Below are positions 52,760-62,138 of a DNA stretch of 64,000 nucleotides, piece by piece (within the stretch, counting starts at the first letter, position 1; every line of letters starts with the position of its first letter). This DNA is from Burkholderia sp. WP9 (GTDB lineage: Bacteria > Pseudomonadota > Gammaproteobacteria > Burkholderiales > Burkholderiaceae), in assembly GCF_900104795.1 (NCBI RefSeq), contig NZ_FNTG01000001.1, forward strand, positions 434,001 through 498,000, read 5' to 3'. Under the pieces are notes generated by a model. It saw nothing but the letters and a program-made list of their open reading frames with translations, did no database searches and was not told the origin of the DNA. The translations under genes and the position numbers were made by a program.

Positions 52760-53668
52760 TTAGCCGAAGGGACCGAGCTGCATGGCGAAGCGCCGCGCGC
52801 ATTCCAGCCCAAACGCCGTCGGCGCGACGCCGCGATCGTGCTGCACGTCGAAGCCCATGCGCCACGCGGCGATCCGTTTGCCGTAGCACGTGAGCGCGTC
52901 GAGCGACTGCATCACAAAGACGATAGCCGGCAACGTTTGGGCATACAGTGCTTCGGCTTCCTGTTCGAGTCCGTTAGCGAATGCCCGGTGTATCGCGACC
53001 TGCCGGTCGAAGGTGTCTGGCGCTACGATCAGTCCCGCACATCCGGCTCGCAGGTTGTCGACAAGTTCTTGCCCACCTCTGCCATTGAAGACCGGTAACG
53101 TGTGACCGAGCCCGCGCAGCCGGTCGACGGTTTGCTGAATCGTTGTCGCCGGTCCCTCGCCTTTAAGCAGGCGGAAATTGGGGCATTGATTCGCAAGCAT
53201 CACAATCGATTCCGCTGACAGGCCGACGCCCAGATATTCCGGTGCGTTCTGAATGCCTGCGGGGGCGTGTGTGCGCTGCATCACCGCGGCAAAGAAGTCG
53301 AAATAGAACGACTCCGGTTTGTCGCGCATCGACGGAGGCTGAAGGATCAGCCAGGAAGCGCCGCGCTCAACGGCGTAGTTAGCCAGCGCGACTTGCGCGT
53401 CCACGGTGTCGCCCGTGATCGTCACGACGAGCGGGGCACGTGCCGCGATGTCTTCGCTGGCCCAGTCGATCAGACGATGTTTCTCTTCGAGCGACAACCG
53501 GTTTACCTCGGTCGCGAGACCGAGTATGACGATGCTCCGCGCGCCCGCCGCGATCGTCGCGTTGATCTGAATTCTTTGCGCTTCGCGATCCAACTGGTTG
53601 CGGGAGTCGAAGAATGCGTAAAGGACAGGCCAGATTCCGCTCGGTGAAGAATGGGTGTCAGGTGTCAT
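52760..53668 (-). CDS. Dihydrodipicolinate synthase-family protein
   Basis: This 302-aa TIM-barrel protein has the Schiff-base lysine at K169 (NFRLLKGEGP). The usual catalytic Tyr of the YNxP motif is replaced: the site reads GIQNAPEYLG with Gln140. The GTTGE loop reads GLATEVNRLS. Family relatives include 2-keto-3-deoxy-sugar-acid aldolases and dehydratases. It lies 27 bases after the arabinonate-type dehydratase, so it probably handles the keto-deoxy acid made by that enzyme, but the missing Tyr makes the reaction uncertain. An ATG three codons upstream is possible. Confidence 0.85.
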   Translation of the reverse strand: MTPDTHSSPSGIWPVLYAFFDSRNQLDREAQRIQINATIAAGARSIVILGLATEVNRLSLEEKHRLIDWASEDIAARAPLVVTITGDTVDAQVALANYAVERGASWLILQPPSMRDKPESFYFDFFAAVMQRTHAPAGIQNAPEYLGVGLSAESIVMLANQCPNFRLLKGEGPATTIQQTVDRLRGLGHTLPVFNGRGGQELVDNLRAGCAGLIVAPDTFDRQVAIHRAFANGLEQEAEALYAQTLPAIVFVMQSLDALTCYGKRIAAWRMGFDVQHDRGVAPTAFGLECARRFAMQLGPFG

Positions 53669-53694
53669 GGATAGCATCCGCTGCCAGTTCAGGA

Positions 53695-55407
53695 TCAGTG
53701 CGAGTCGCGCGGCACCGGCGCACCGCTCGATCCCACCAGGAAATCCAGATCCGCGCCCTGGTCGGCTTGCAGCACGTGTTCGACGTAGAGTTTGTAGTAG
53801 CCGCGTTTGGGCGCTTCCGGCGCCTGCCATGCTGCGCGCCGGAGCGCGAGTTCCTCGTCGGTGACGTCCAGATGCAGGCGCCTTGCCTCGACGTCCAGCT
53901 CGATCATGTCGCCGGTTTGCACGAACGCGAGCGGGCCGCCCGCGGCCGCTTCCGGCGATACGTGCAGCACCACCGCACCGTAAGCCGTGCCGCTCATGCG
54001 GCCATCCGAAATGCGCACCATGTCCGTAATGCCTTTTTGCAGCACCTTCTTGGGCAGCGGCATGTTGCCGACTTCCGCAAAGCCCGGATAACCCTTCGGC
54101 CCCGCGCCCTTGAGCACCATGATGCAATGCTCGTCGATGTCGAGCGAATCGTCGTCGATCTTCGCGTGCAACTCCTCGATGTTCTCGAACACGACCGCGC
54201 GGCCACGATGCTTGAGCAACGCCGCGGTCGCCGCCGACGGTTTGATCACCGCGCCATTCGGCGCCAGATTGCCCTTGAGCACCGCAATGCCGGCCTTCGG
54301 CTTGAACGGCTCGGCGAACGTCGTGATGACCTTCTCGTCGTGATTCGGCGCGTTGCGCACGTTGTCCCAGAGCGTCTTGCCGTTCACGGTCAGCGCTTCT
54401 TTATGCAGCAATCCCTGTTCGCCGAGTTGCTTCAACACGGCCGGCAAGCCGCCCGCGTAGTAAAAATCCTCCATCAGATACTCGCCGGACGGTTGCAGAT
54501 TCACGAGACACGGCACGTTCGAACCGAGCTCCCAATCCTCCAGCGACAACTCCACGCCAATGCGCTTCGCGAGCGCGATAAGGTGAACGACTGCATTGGT
54601 CGAGCCGCCGATCGCGGCGTTCGTGCGGATCGCGTTTTCAAACGCCTGACGCGTGAGGATCTTGTCCATCGTCAGATCCTCGCGAACCATGTCGACAATG
54701 CGCCGGCCCGCGAGATGCGCGAGCACCTGACGGCGCGCATCGACGGCGGGAATCGCCGCGTTGTGCGGCAAGCCCATGCCGAGCGATTCGACCATCGAGG
54801 CCATGGTCGACGCCGTGCCCATCGTCATGCAGTGGCCGCGCGAGCGGTTCATGCACGACTCGGCCTCGGTGAATTCTTCCTGCGTCATCGTACCGGCGCG
54901 TACTTCCTCGGACATCTGCCATACGCCCGTGCCGGAGCCGATGTTCTTGCCGCGAAAGCGGCCGTTCAACATCGGTCCGCCGGAAACCGCCAATGCGGGT
55001 AGATTGCACGACGCCGCGCCCATCAGCAGGGCCGGCGTGGTCTTGTCGCAGCCGACCAGCAGGATCACGCCGTCCATCGGATTGCCGCGAATCGATTCCT
55101 CGACATCCATGGAAGCGAGGTTGCGAAACAGCATTGCGGTGGGCCGCAGATTCGATTCGCCGAGCGACATCACCGGGAATTCCAGCGGCAGGCCGCCCGC
55201 TTCATGCACGCCCTTTTTCACGTACTCCGCCAGCTCACGAAAGTGCGCATTGCAAGGCGTCAGTTCGGACCACGTATTACAGATGCCGATGACCGGACGT
55301 CCGTCGAATTCGTCGTGCGGAATGCCCTGGTTCTTCATCCATGAACGGTGTATGAAACTATCCTTGTCGTTTCTGCCGAACCAGCTTTGCGAGCGGAGTT
55401 TGCGCAT
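53695..55407 (-). CDS. Arabinonate-type IlvD/Edd sugar-acid dehydratase
   Basis: This 570-aa Fe-S dehydratase begins RKLRSQSWFGRNDKDSFIHR, characteristic of L-arabinonate/pentonate dehydratases. Candidate cluster cysteines are C52, C120 (GCDKTTPALLMGAAS) and C193 (HCMTMGTAST). It converts an aldonic acid to its 2-keto-3-deoxy form with [2Fe-2S] and Mg2+. It is followed by the DHDPS-family gene and preceded, 50 bases upstream, by a FadR-type regulator on the same strand, forming a small sugar-acid operon. Confidence 0.9.
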   Translation of the reverse strand: MRKLRSQSWFGRNDKDSFIHRSWMKNQGIPHDEFDGRPVIGICNTWSELTPCNAHFRELAEYVKKGVHEAGGLPLEFPVMSLGESNLRPTAMLFRNLASMDVEESIRGNPMDGVILLVGCDKTTPALLMGAASCNLPALAVSGGPMLNGRFRGKNIGSGTGVWQMSEEVRAGTMTQEEFTEAESCMNRSRGHCMTMGTASTMASMVESLGMGLPHNAAIPAVDARRQVLAHLAGRRIVDMVREDLTMDKILTRQAFENAIRTNAAIGGSTNAVVHLIALAKRIGVELSLEDWELGSNVPCLVNLQPSGEYLMEDFYYAGGLPAVLKQLGEQGLLHKEALTVNGKTLWDNVRNAPNHDEKVITTFAEPFKPKAGIAVLKGNLAPNGAVIKPSAATAALLKHRGRAVVFENIEELHAKIDDDSLDIDEHCIMVLKGAGPKGYPGFAEVGNMPLPKKVLQKGITDMVRISDGRMSGTAYGAVVLHVSPEAAAGGPLAFVQTGDMIELDVEARRLHLDVTDEELALRRAAWQAPEAPKRGYYKLYVEHVLQADQGADLDFLVGSSGAPVPRDSH

Positions 55408-55457
55408 GTCGTCTCCCTATCCATTTGTTGGGTGCCGTTTGATATTCAGTTAGCCGC

Positions 55458-56174
55458 TTATTGTCTCGGGAGGAATTTGCCGTCGCGATTCAATGCGTCA
55501 AGCTCGCGCTGTGTCGAGATGAGCAGCCAGGTCATCGCGGCATGCGCCTCGGTGGGCTGATGCCTGCGAATCGCTTCAAAGACGTTCCGGTGCAGTTGCA
55601 AGGATTCCTTAGGGGACGCCGCGTACTGACCCGTCACGCGGATCTCGGCGGCAAGCGCAGCTCCGATTGTCACGATCAGTTGCCGCAAAACCCAGTTCCC
55701 CGTTGCGTCGATGATTGAGGTGTGGAACGCCAGATCCGCAATCCGCCAACCAGGACCCCGCGTTCCTTCGGCTTCGGCCTCCATTGAAGCGAGTGCGGCT
55801 CCGATCCGTTCGAGATCCCGATCGTTCGCGCGTTGTGCGGCGAGTTCCGCGGCACGCGGTTCAATCAGCAGGCGTACCTCGATGAGGGACTGGAAAAAGT
55901 CGACGTCCGTAGCATATGCAATCGCCGCGTCGAGTACGGTCGGGTCCAGCAGATTCCAGTTGCTGCGTGGCAGCACGCTGGCCCCCTTGCGTCGACGCAC
56001 TTCGATCAGGCCGAGGGACTGCAGCTTTTGCATGGCTTCACGGGCTGCAGTGCGGCTGACCCCTCGCGCCTGGGCCAGATCGATCTCGTTCGGTAGGGAG
56101 GCGCCCGGCGCGTGCCGCCCTGACACGATGGCCTCGATCATTTCCGTCACGATCGGCTCATGAAGCTTCAGCAT
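55458..56174 (-). CDS. FadR-subfamily GntR regulator
   Basis: This 238-aa protein has a GntR winged helix at residues 1-70 (LPNEIDLAQARGVSRTAAREAMQKL). An all-helical FCD effector domain follows, with metal-binding residues likely in LAFHTSIIDATGNWVL and LHRNVFEAIRRH. It should regulate the sugar-acid operon downstream. A perfect GATATGT/ACATATC dyad lies 16 bases before its start, consistent with autoregulation. Confidence 0.92.
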   Translation of the reverse strand: MLKLHEPIVTEMIEAIVSGRHAPGASLPNEIDLAQARGVSRTAAREAMQKLQSLGLIEVRRRKGASVLPRSNWNLLDPTVLDAAIAYATDVDFFQSLIEVRLLIEPRAAELAAQRANDRDLERIGAALASMEAEAEGTRGPGWRIADLAFHTSIIDATGNWVLRQLIVTIGAALAAEIRVTGQYAASPKESLQLHRNVFEAIRRHQPTEAHAAMTWLLISTQRELDALNRDGKFLPRQ

Positions 56175-56566
56175 CTTCTTTCCATGCTAGATATGTATTA
56201 CATATCCTGGCACAAAATGGCGAACCGTTCAAATTGACCTTGGTTATGCCACTATTTGGCATTTAATTGACATACATATTCAGGCCGAAAGGTGGGGTTT
56301 GATATCGCCGATGGCAGCGCATCGGACTTGGGCAAAGGATAGGCGGACGTGCAGTGACCAGTGTCGAATGACAGCCGCCAGCGTGGTTCGGTGTTTGAAT
56401 CGCCAGCGATGGATAATCCGGCGAGGACGGCGAGTCCTGCTAATCGAGCGTCGTCCCGAGGGCGCCTGCGGTTAGCTAGCGACGGCAGTGCTCATCCACC
56501 GCCGCGCTTTGCCAAAATTCATGCTGGCCGCGATGCTTCGCGCGCAGCCTGCTCACCGGCCCGTGT
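56175..56566. promoter_or_regulatory. 392-base region upstream of the GntR gene
   Basis: It contains the perfect dyad GATATGT-ATT-ACATATC (56190-56206) and a second dyad ATGCCA-N5-TGGCAT (56246-56262), both AT-rich and close to the GntR start. The remainder (56280-56566) is GC-rich with no ribosome-site-led frame that I trust. Confidence 0.5.
56190..56206 (-). promoter_or_regulatory. GntR operator
   Basis: GATATGT and ACATATC are perfect inverted arms around ATT, starting 16 bases upstream of the FadR-type regulator. The size and spacing fit a FadR-subfamily operator. Confidence 0.65.
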
Positions 56567-56875
56567 TTAAACGTCTTTAGTGTCGAATACGAGAAGCTCG
56601 ACACCGGCTTGTGCAAAATTGGCCAGATCGCCCGCTGTCGCTCTACCTTCAGGTGAACTGAGTGCCTGTTGCAGGGATTCCATCGAATCAAAACTCAGGA
56701 TTGCCGCGAGATGATACGGGGAGCCGCCTTGCGGGGTCGCGACCGGCCCGGTACTCACTTCATAGCGCTGAAGTCCGGATAGCGTCTTGGCCAGAGGCAC
56801 ATGTTTCGAGAAGTAGTGTGCGTCGAATGCCTCGGTGTTTGACGGCGTCTTGTATAGCGCGACGAGCTTTGCCAT
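56567..56875 (-). CDS. EthD-family (dimeric alpha-beta barrel) protein
   Basis: This 102-aa protein begins MAKLVALYKTPSNTEAFDAH and has KTLSGLQRYEVSTGP and YHLAAILSFDSMESLQQALSS, the EthD/REDY pattern. Members of this fold act as small oxygenases, isomerases or accessory proteins. AAGGAG lies 8 bases before the ATG at 56875; an in-frame ATG at 56881 is too close to it. It is a single gene between the GntR region and a MocR gene; no link to the sugar-acid operon is proven. Confidence 0.82.
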   Translation of the reverse strand: MAKLVALYKTPSNTEAFDAHYFSKHVPLAKTLSGLQRYEVSTGPVATPQGGSPYHLAAILSFDSMESLQQALSSPEGRATAGDLANFAQAGVELLVFDTKDV

Positions 56876-57081
56876 GGTCATGTCTCCTTGTGCACCCGGC
56901 AAGATCGGTGCACGGCGGAATGAGCGTCTCGCGCTTCAACCCGCCGGCGGCCGGGATCGTGTCAGACTGATACGGAGTCGGGTGTACAACCACTTTACCC
57001 GGTCGAGAATGCAGCTTGGATTCTACGCCGGCTGTGAATTCGCATCGAAGCTTTCACGTGTCTTCGCATTGATGACCCGCC

Positions 57082-58512
57082 TCAGATCGTCCCGAACAAC
57101 GCCCTCGGCCGATCCTTCAATGTTCCAGCCAGCAAGCGCAACGCACTAACAAGCTGATCGCGGCTCGACGCGCAAGCAAGGTTGATCCGCACGCCGTGCT
57201 CGATCTCCGAGCGATCCACCGCGAACGCCGAAGAAGGCATCACCACCACCCCGCGCGCCTTTGCATTGGCGGCGAAATCATCGGCGCGCCAGGGCGGCGG
57301 CAACTTGAGCCAGACGAACATGCACGCCGGATCGGAGCGCAGTAACGCCTGCGGCAACAACTCCCGTGCGAGCGCGTGGCGCGCGCGAATCTCGGCGAGT
57401 TGCGCGTCCATGATGTGGCGCGCAGTGCCGTCCTCGATCCAGATCGACGCGATCAGCATCGACATTGGCGCAGGCATCCAGGCGGTCGTGCGCACGGCCT
57501 CCGCGCACAGCGCCGAACTGTCCGGCGGACTCGACAGGTAGCCGAGCCGCAGCCCAGGCGCGAGAATCTTCGAGGTCGCCGCGATATGGAAAGTCAGTTC
57601 CGGACAAAGACTTGCGATCGTCGGCAAACGCTGCGATACCAGCGGCCCATACACGTCATCCTCGATGATCGCGACGCCGTGCCGGCGAGCGATATCCACG
57701 AGCGCCATGCGGCGTTCGAGACTCATTGTCGTGACAGTCGGATTCTGCAGATTGGGCACCGTGAAGATCGCCTTCACGGGCATGCGCCGGCACGCGGCGT
57801 CGACTTCATCGGTCAGCAGTCCATCGCCGTCGCTCGGAATGCCGACGATCTCGAACTGAAACACGGGCGCGAGCGCTTTCAACCCATAGTAGGTGAGGCG
57901 GTCGGCGAGGATCACGCCGTCCGTGCCGATCAGGCTGTTCAGCACCGCATACAAACCGTGCTGCGCGCCGCTCGTCACGACCACCTGGCCGGCGTCCGGC
58001 GTGAAGCCGGGCGCGGCCATCCAGCGGGCGCCGGCGGCGCGCGCCCATTCGGGGCCCTGCGGCGGCTGGTATTCCTGCAATTGCGCAAAGCGCGGATCTC
58101 GCGGCAACTCGGCCAACGTACGTGCCAGACACGCGAGAAATTCGCCCGTCGCCGGCCGGTTCACGGTGAGGTCGATCAAGCCATTGCTTGCCGATTGCGC
58201 GGATTGCGCCGGTTCGACACTCGGCATCGCCCCGCCCGTCACGAGCGACCCGCGCCGTTTGCTGCCGATCACCAGCCCGCGCAACTGCAATTCCTTGTAC
58301 GCGCGCGACACCGTCGATACGTTGATGCCCAGAGCAGTCGCCAGTTGCCGCTGCGGCGGCAGTCGGCTGCCGGGCGGATAGATGCCGCTGCGGATGTCCT
58401 TCTCGATCGAACTGGACACCTCGATGTAAGTCGAGCGCTTCGCCGGATCCGGCGTGCCGTTGGCGGCGCGGGTTGCGTCTTTGCCAGAAGCCATAAGATC
58501 AACTGTCTCCAT
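57082..58512 (-). CDS. MocR-type GntR/aminotransferase regulator
   Basis: This 476-aa protein has a GntR winged helix at about 25-95 (SRLPPQRQLATALGINVSTVSRA split across the helix-turn-helix) and a PLP aminotransferase-like domain. The PLP lysine lies in FHIAATSKILAPGLRLGYL, and VPNLQNPTVTTM is the loop before it. The start at 58512 (METVDLMASGKD) is preferred to a TTG seven codons upstream. It is divergent from the DadA-like gene, with CACACAA repeats between, so it probably controls that operon in response to an amino compound. Confidence 0.9.
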   Translation of the reverse strand: METVDLMASGKDATRAANGTPDPAKRSTYIEVSSSIEKDIRSGIYPPGSRLPPQRQLATALGINVSTVSRAYKELQLRGLVIGSKRRGSLVTGGAMPSVEPAQSAQSASNGLIDLTVNRPATGEFLACLARTLAELPRDPRFAQLQEYQPPQGPEWARAAGARWMAAPGFTPDAGQVVVTSGAQHGLYAVLNSLIGTDGVILADRLTYYGLKALAPVFQFEIVGIPSDGDGLLTDEVDAACRRMPVKAIFTVPNLQNPTVTTMSLERRMALVDIARRHGVAIIEDDVYGPLVSQRLPTIASLCPELTFHIAATSKILAPGLRLGYLSSPPDSSALCAEAVRTTAWMPAPMSMLIASIWIEDGTARHIMDAQLAEIRARHALARELLPQALLRSDPACMFVWLKLPPPWRADDFAANAKARGVVVMPSSAFAVDRSEIEHGVRINLACASSRDQLVSALRLLAGTLKDRPRALFGTI

Positions 58513-58658
58513 ACAAACTGGCTTTGTCCGCAATTGTGCGGAGGTGTGGCGATTCTATACCACGCCCGTGCGACTGCGAGGCTTCCGCGAGTTTCCCGCT
58601 GAACCGCCGGCAGGTGGCGAAGAGCATGCCTGGGACCCTCCAGGGAAAATGCTATGAC

Positions 58659-58701
58659 CACACAATATGTTTTTTGATTGCACACAAAAATTTATTGTGT
58701 G
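58659..58701. promoter_or_regulatory. Candidate MocR operator
   Basis: CACACAAT (58659-58666), CACACAA (58681-58687) and the inverted ATTGTGTG (58694-58701) lie in an AT-rich 43-base stretch between the divergent MocR and DadA-like genes. MocR proteins often bind paired direct repeats, which this layout offers. Confidence 0.55.
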
Positions 58702-58837
58702 ATTCTAGATGCCAGAGTTTGTCTGGTGGCGGACATGCAGCAACGACGCCGGGCAGTGCCCAGGAATCTGTCAGTGGGAGTGTTGCAATGCGCGTTTTGT
58801 CTTCGTGGCTGTCGTATGCGATGGAAGGGCGCAAGTA

Positions 58838-60085
58838 ATGTCGGAGATCGCTATCGTCGGAGCGGGATTCATCGGCCTCGCCAGCGCGGCGTCGTTGATG
58901 CGCGACGGGCATCGGGTCACGCTGTTCGATCCGTCCGGCGTCGGACAGGGCGCGTCGTTCGGCAACGCGGGAACGTTTGCTCACTACGCGTGCATTCCGG
59001 TGAACAACCCGTCTGTGTTCCGCGACTTGCCGCGCTACCTGTTTTCTGGCGAGAGTCCATTCAGGCTGCGCTATCAGTATCTGCCGCACCTCGTGCCATG
59101 GCTCGCGCGCTTCATGATGAGTTCGCTGCCGCGCAATTACAAGGCCAGTGCCGGCGCACTCGCTGCATTGCTCGCGCAAGCGCAGGAGGGTTACGCGCCG
59201 TTGCTGGCAAACGCCGGCCTGGCACGTTTTGTACGGCGGCGCGAGTGTCTCTATCTCTATTCGAGCGCGGCGTCGTTCGACGCGGCGAGCCCCGCACTCG
59301 GTTTGCGCAAGCAACTCGGCGTCGCGTTCGACGTGCTGGGCGCCAACGACATTCGCACGCTCGAACCGTCGCTGGCGCCGATATTCGAGCGCGGCGTGCT
59401 GTTCAGCGACAGTTGGCATTTCTCCGATCCGCAAGGCTTCCTGCAAACGCTTTACGAGCAGCTCGTGGCGCAAGGGCTGACGCTGCAGCGATCGACGGTC
59501 AGCGCGGTGCAGCCTGCGGCCGATGGCGCGAGTGTGACAGCCGACGGCGTTACGCGGCGCTTTGGCCATGTGATCGTCGCGACGGGCGCGCGTTCTGCGC
59601 AGTTTGCGCGGCAATGCGGCGACAGCGTGCCGCTCGACACCGAGCGTGGCTATCACGTGCGTTATCCGGGCGCGCAGCAACTGATTTCACGGCCGGTCGG
59701 CTGGGCCGAGCGAGGCTTTTACATGACGCCGATGAGCGACGGTATCCGCGTTGCGGGAACGGTCGAACTGGGCGGCTTTAGCGACTCGCGCAACCGCTCG
59801 CTGATCGACTTGCTGACGTTTTCATCCAGACGCGCGTTGCCCGCGCTCACTACGCCCGACAGCAGTTGGCTCGGATTTCGCCCGACCTTGCCGGACGGCG
59901 TGCCGGTGCTCGCGCGTTCACGCGCGAGCGAACGCGTGATCTATGCATTCGGTCACCAGCATCTCGGGGTGACGCTCGCCGGCATAAGCGCGCGCATCGT
60001 CGCGGATCTGGTCGCACGGCGCGCGCCTGCGCTCGATCTCGCGCCGTACGCGGCGACGCGTTTCGGCGCTGGGCGAAAGGCATAA
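58838..60085 (+). CDS. DadA-like FAD-dependent D-amino acid dehydrogenase
   Basis: This 415-aa protein has the FAD-binding start SEIAIVGAGFIGLASAASLM and the DAO-fold pattern SFGNAGTFAHYACIPVNNP. Near the end it reads FRPTLPDGVPVLARS and YAFGHQHLGVTLAGISARI, with the usual GHxHxG-type loop. It should oxidise a D-amino acid or N-substituted glycine-like amine and pass electrons to the quinone pool. It starts at ATG 58838 after GGAAGG. It is divergent from the MocR regulator and followed by a binding-protein gene 124 bases later. Confidence 0.9.
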   Translation: MSEIAIVGAGFIGLASAASLMRDGHRVTLFDPSGVGQGASFGNAGTFAHYACIPVNNPSVFRDLPRYLFSGESPFRLRYQYLPHLVPWLARFMMSSLPRNYKASAGALAALLAQAQEGYAPLLANAGLARFVRRRECLYLYSSAASFDAASPALGLRKQLGVAFDVLGANDIRTLEPSLAPIFERGVLFSDSWHFSDPQGFLQTLYEQLVAQGLTLQRSTVSAVQPAADGASVTADGVTRRFGHVIVATGARSAQFARQCGDSVPLDTERGYHVRYPGAQQLISRPVGWAERGFYMTPMSDGIRVAGTVELGGFSDSRNRSLIDLLTFSSRRALPALTTPDSSWLGFRPTLPDGVPVLARSRASERVIYAFGHQHLGVTLAGISARIVADLVARRAPALDLAPYAATRFGAGRKA

Positions 60086-60209
60086 CGGCGAACATCGTGG
60101 CACCAGGTTTTAGTTTCATCCACCTCTACGTAGGACGGTTTCGACGCGTCGCGCATCGAGCCGCTCATTCGACATAACGCGCGACGTGACAACTCGCAAG
60201 GAGCGCATC

Positions 60210-61361
60210 ATGAATCGCCGCAATTGGCTGTTGAGTTTTACCGTTTGTCTGATCGGTGCGCACGCACCGTTCGCGTGGGCAGCCGACCCTGAAGTCGTCA
60301 GGATCGGCTTTGTCGGACCGTTGACGGGTCCCGTTGCACGCGTGGGGAAAGACCTGCAGTACGGCGCGCAACTGGCGCTCGATGAAGAAAACGCGCGGCA
60401 TCCCACTGTCGATGGTAAGCCGGTGAAATTTGTGCTCGACGTGCAGGACGACCAGGCCGATCCGCGCGTGGCGATTCAGGTGGCACAGAAGCTGGTCGAC
60501 GACGGCGTGGTCGGCGTGATCGGCCATTACAACTCGGGTTGCAGCATTCCGGCCTCGACGGTGTATCACCAGGCTAACGTCGCGATGATTACGCCCGGTT
60601 CGACCAATCCGCAATTGACCAAGCAGGGCTACAAGAACGTGTTTCGCACGATGGGTCACGACGGTATCGGCGGCGTGGTGGCGGGGCACTTCGTGGTCGA
60701 GCAGATGAAGGCGAAGCGCATCGGTATCATCGACGACCGCACGGCGTTCGGACAAGGACTGGCGGATGCATTCGAAAAAGGCGCGAAAGAAGCGAACGGC
60801 AACATCGTCGATCGCGAGTTCACCAACGACAAGGCGGTCGATTTTCGCGCCGTCCTCACGACGCTGAAGAGTAAGAACGTCGATCTGATTTTCTTCGGCG
60901 GCCTGGATGAACAGGGGGCGATGCTGATCAAACAGATGCGCTCGCTCGGCATGACGGCTCAACTGTTCGGCGCGGGCGCGTTGAAGAGCAATGCGTTCCT
61001 GCAGATCGCGGGTACGGCGGGCGACGGCACGCAGGATCTGGAGCCGGGCCCCGCGCTCGACAAGCTGCCCGCGGCCGTGGAGTTCGGCAAGCGCTACAAG
61101 GCGCGCTTCAATCAGGACGTGGAACTGTATGCGCCGTTTGCGTACGACGCAGCGCTCGCCATGCTCAAGGCGATCCACACGGCGAATTCACTGGACCGCG
61201 CGAAGATCGTCGATAGTCTGTCCAAGGTCAGCGTCACGGGCGTGACGGGACAGATCACGTTCGACCCTTACGGCGATCTGATCAAGCCGCCGTACACGCT
61301 GTTTCAGGTTCAGCAAGGTCAGTGGAAGAGTATGAAGACGGTTGGAGGGAGCGGCGCCTGA
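60210..61361 (+). CDS. Branched-chain amino acid-type (LivK) substrate-binding protein
   Basis: This 383-aa periplasmic protein has a Sec leader (residues 1-24, ending FAWAAD). The mature part starts VVRIGFVGPLTGPVARVGKDL and has GVIGHYNSGCSIPASTVYHQ and MITPGSTNPQLTKQ, the LivJ/LivK ligand loop. AAGGAG lies six bases upstream. No permease or ATPase gene is adjacent, so it must share a transporter encoded elsewhere. With the DadA-like enzyme upstream, an amino acid ligand is likely. Confidence 0.92.
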   Translation: MNRRNWLLSFTVCLIGAHAPFAWAADPEVVRIGFVGPLTGPVARVGKDLQYGAQLALDEENARHPTVDGKPVKFVLDVQDDQADPRVAIQVAQKLVDDGVVGVIGHYNSGCSIPASTVYHQANVAMITPGSTNPQLTKQGYKNVFRTMGHDGIGGVVAGHFVVEQMKAKRIGIIDDRTAFGQGLADAFEKGAKEANGNIVDREFTNDKAVDFRAVLTTLKSKNVDLIFFGGLDEQGAMLIKQMRSLGMTAQLFGAGALKSNAFLQIAGTAGDGTQDLEPGPALDKLPAAVEFGKRYKARFNQDVELYAPFAYDAALAMLKAIHTANSLDRAKIVDSLSKVSVTGVTGQITFDPYGDLIKPPYTLFQVQQGQWKSMKTVGGSGA

Positions 61362-61463
61362 TTTTCGCGAGCACGGCGTCCATGCGCAACGTAGGGTCAT
61401 CACTATCCGGGCAGAAGCATCGCGTAGACTCGGCGCGAAACAACTTTGCTCCATGGATCCAGG

Positions 61464-61997
61464 ATGACCCTGTTACGGCAGTCGATCGAAACTTACCTTC
61501 TTGCGAAGGACGGCAACCGCCCGCATCTCATGTCCCGCGCATTCGCTGCCGATGCGGAGCTCGTGATGGAGGTCAAGACTGACGAGATATCGTTTCCTTC
61601 AACGGTGAAAGGCCTGAAGGGCATATCGGAGACGCTGGTAAGTCAGTTCGCGCAACGTTACGAAAATATCTATACCTTTTGCATGGAGGTTCCGCCGGAC
61701 CACGCGAGCGCATTTAGTTGCAAGTGGCTCGTTTGCATGACGGAAAAAGTTTCGGGCGCAGTGCGTTTGGGTTTCGGGAGCTACGCATGGTTGAGTCGAG
61801 ATGATTCTGGACTGGTTGCGAAGCTTGAAATCACCATTGAAGAGATGAAAACGCTGCCAGGTGAACTCGGAGATTCGATCCTGGGATGGGTAAGCTCACT
61901 TCCTTATCCATGGTGTCCACTCGATCTGCTGGTGCGAAGCGCCCCGAACATCCGGGCAGTTGAGGAGGTTGCGAGGAATCTTGCGCGTAGCCAGTAA
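61464..61997 (+). CDS. Hypothetical protein, possibly NTF2/SnoaL-like
   Basis: This 177-aa product begins MTLLRQSIETYLLAKDGNRP. The N-terminal helices and later strands (VMEVKTDEISFPSTVKGLKG, LETFVSQFAQRY-like region, FSCKWLVCMTEK) resemble the SnoaL/NTF2 fold, but no motif settles it. A TTG six codons upstream is an alternative start. It lies 102 bases after the LivK-type gene and is somewhat less GC-rich than its neighbours. Confidence 0.65.
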   Translation: MTLLRQSIETYLLAKDGNRPHLMSRAFAADAELVMEVKTDEISFPSTVKGLKGISETLVSQFAQRYENIYTFCMEVPPDHASAFSCKWLVCMTEKVSGAVRLGFGSYAWLSRDDSGLVAKLEITIEEMKTLPGELGDSILGWVSSLPYPWCPLDLLVRSAPNIRAVEEVARNLARSQ

Positions 61998-62138
61998 AGA
62001 AGATCAGAAGGTGATGCGATAGTCCACTAACGGCCAGGTGAAGGGCGTGGTCATTAACCGCCTGGATGAGTACTTCGGAGAGCGGCCCTGCCGGATGCTT
62101 CGGCATGGTCCGCTCGCGTTGGATCCTCGCGAGACCCG

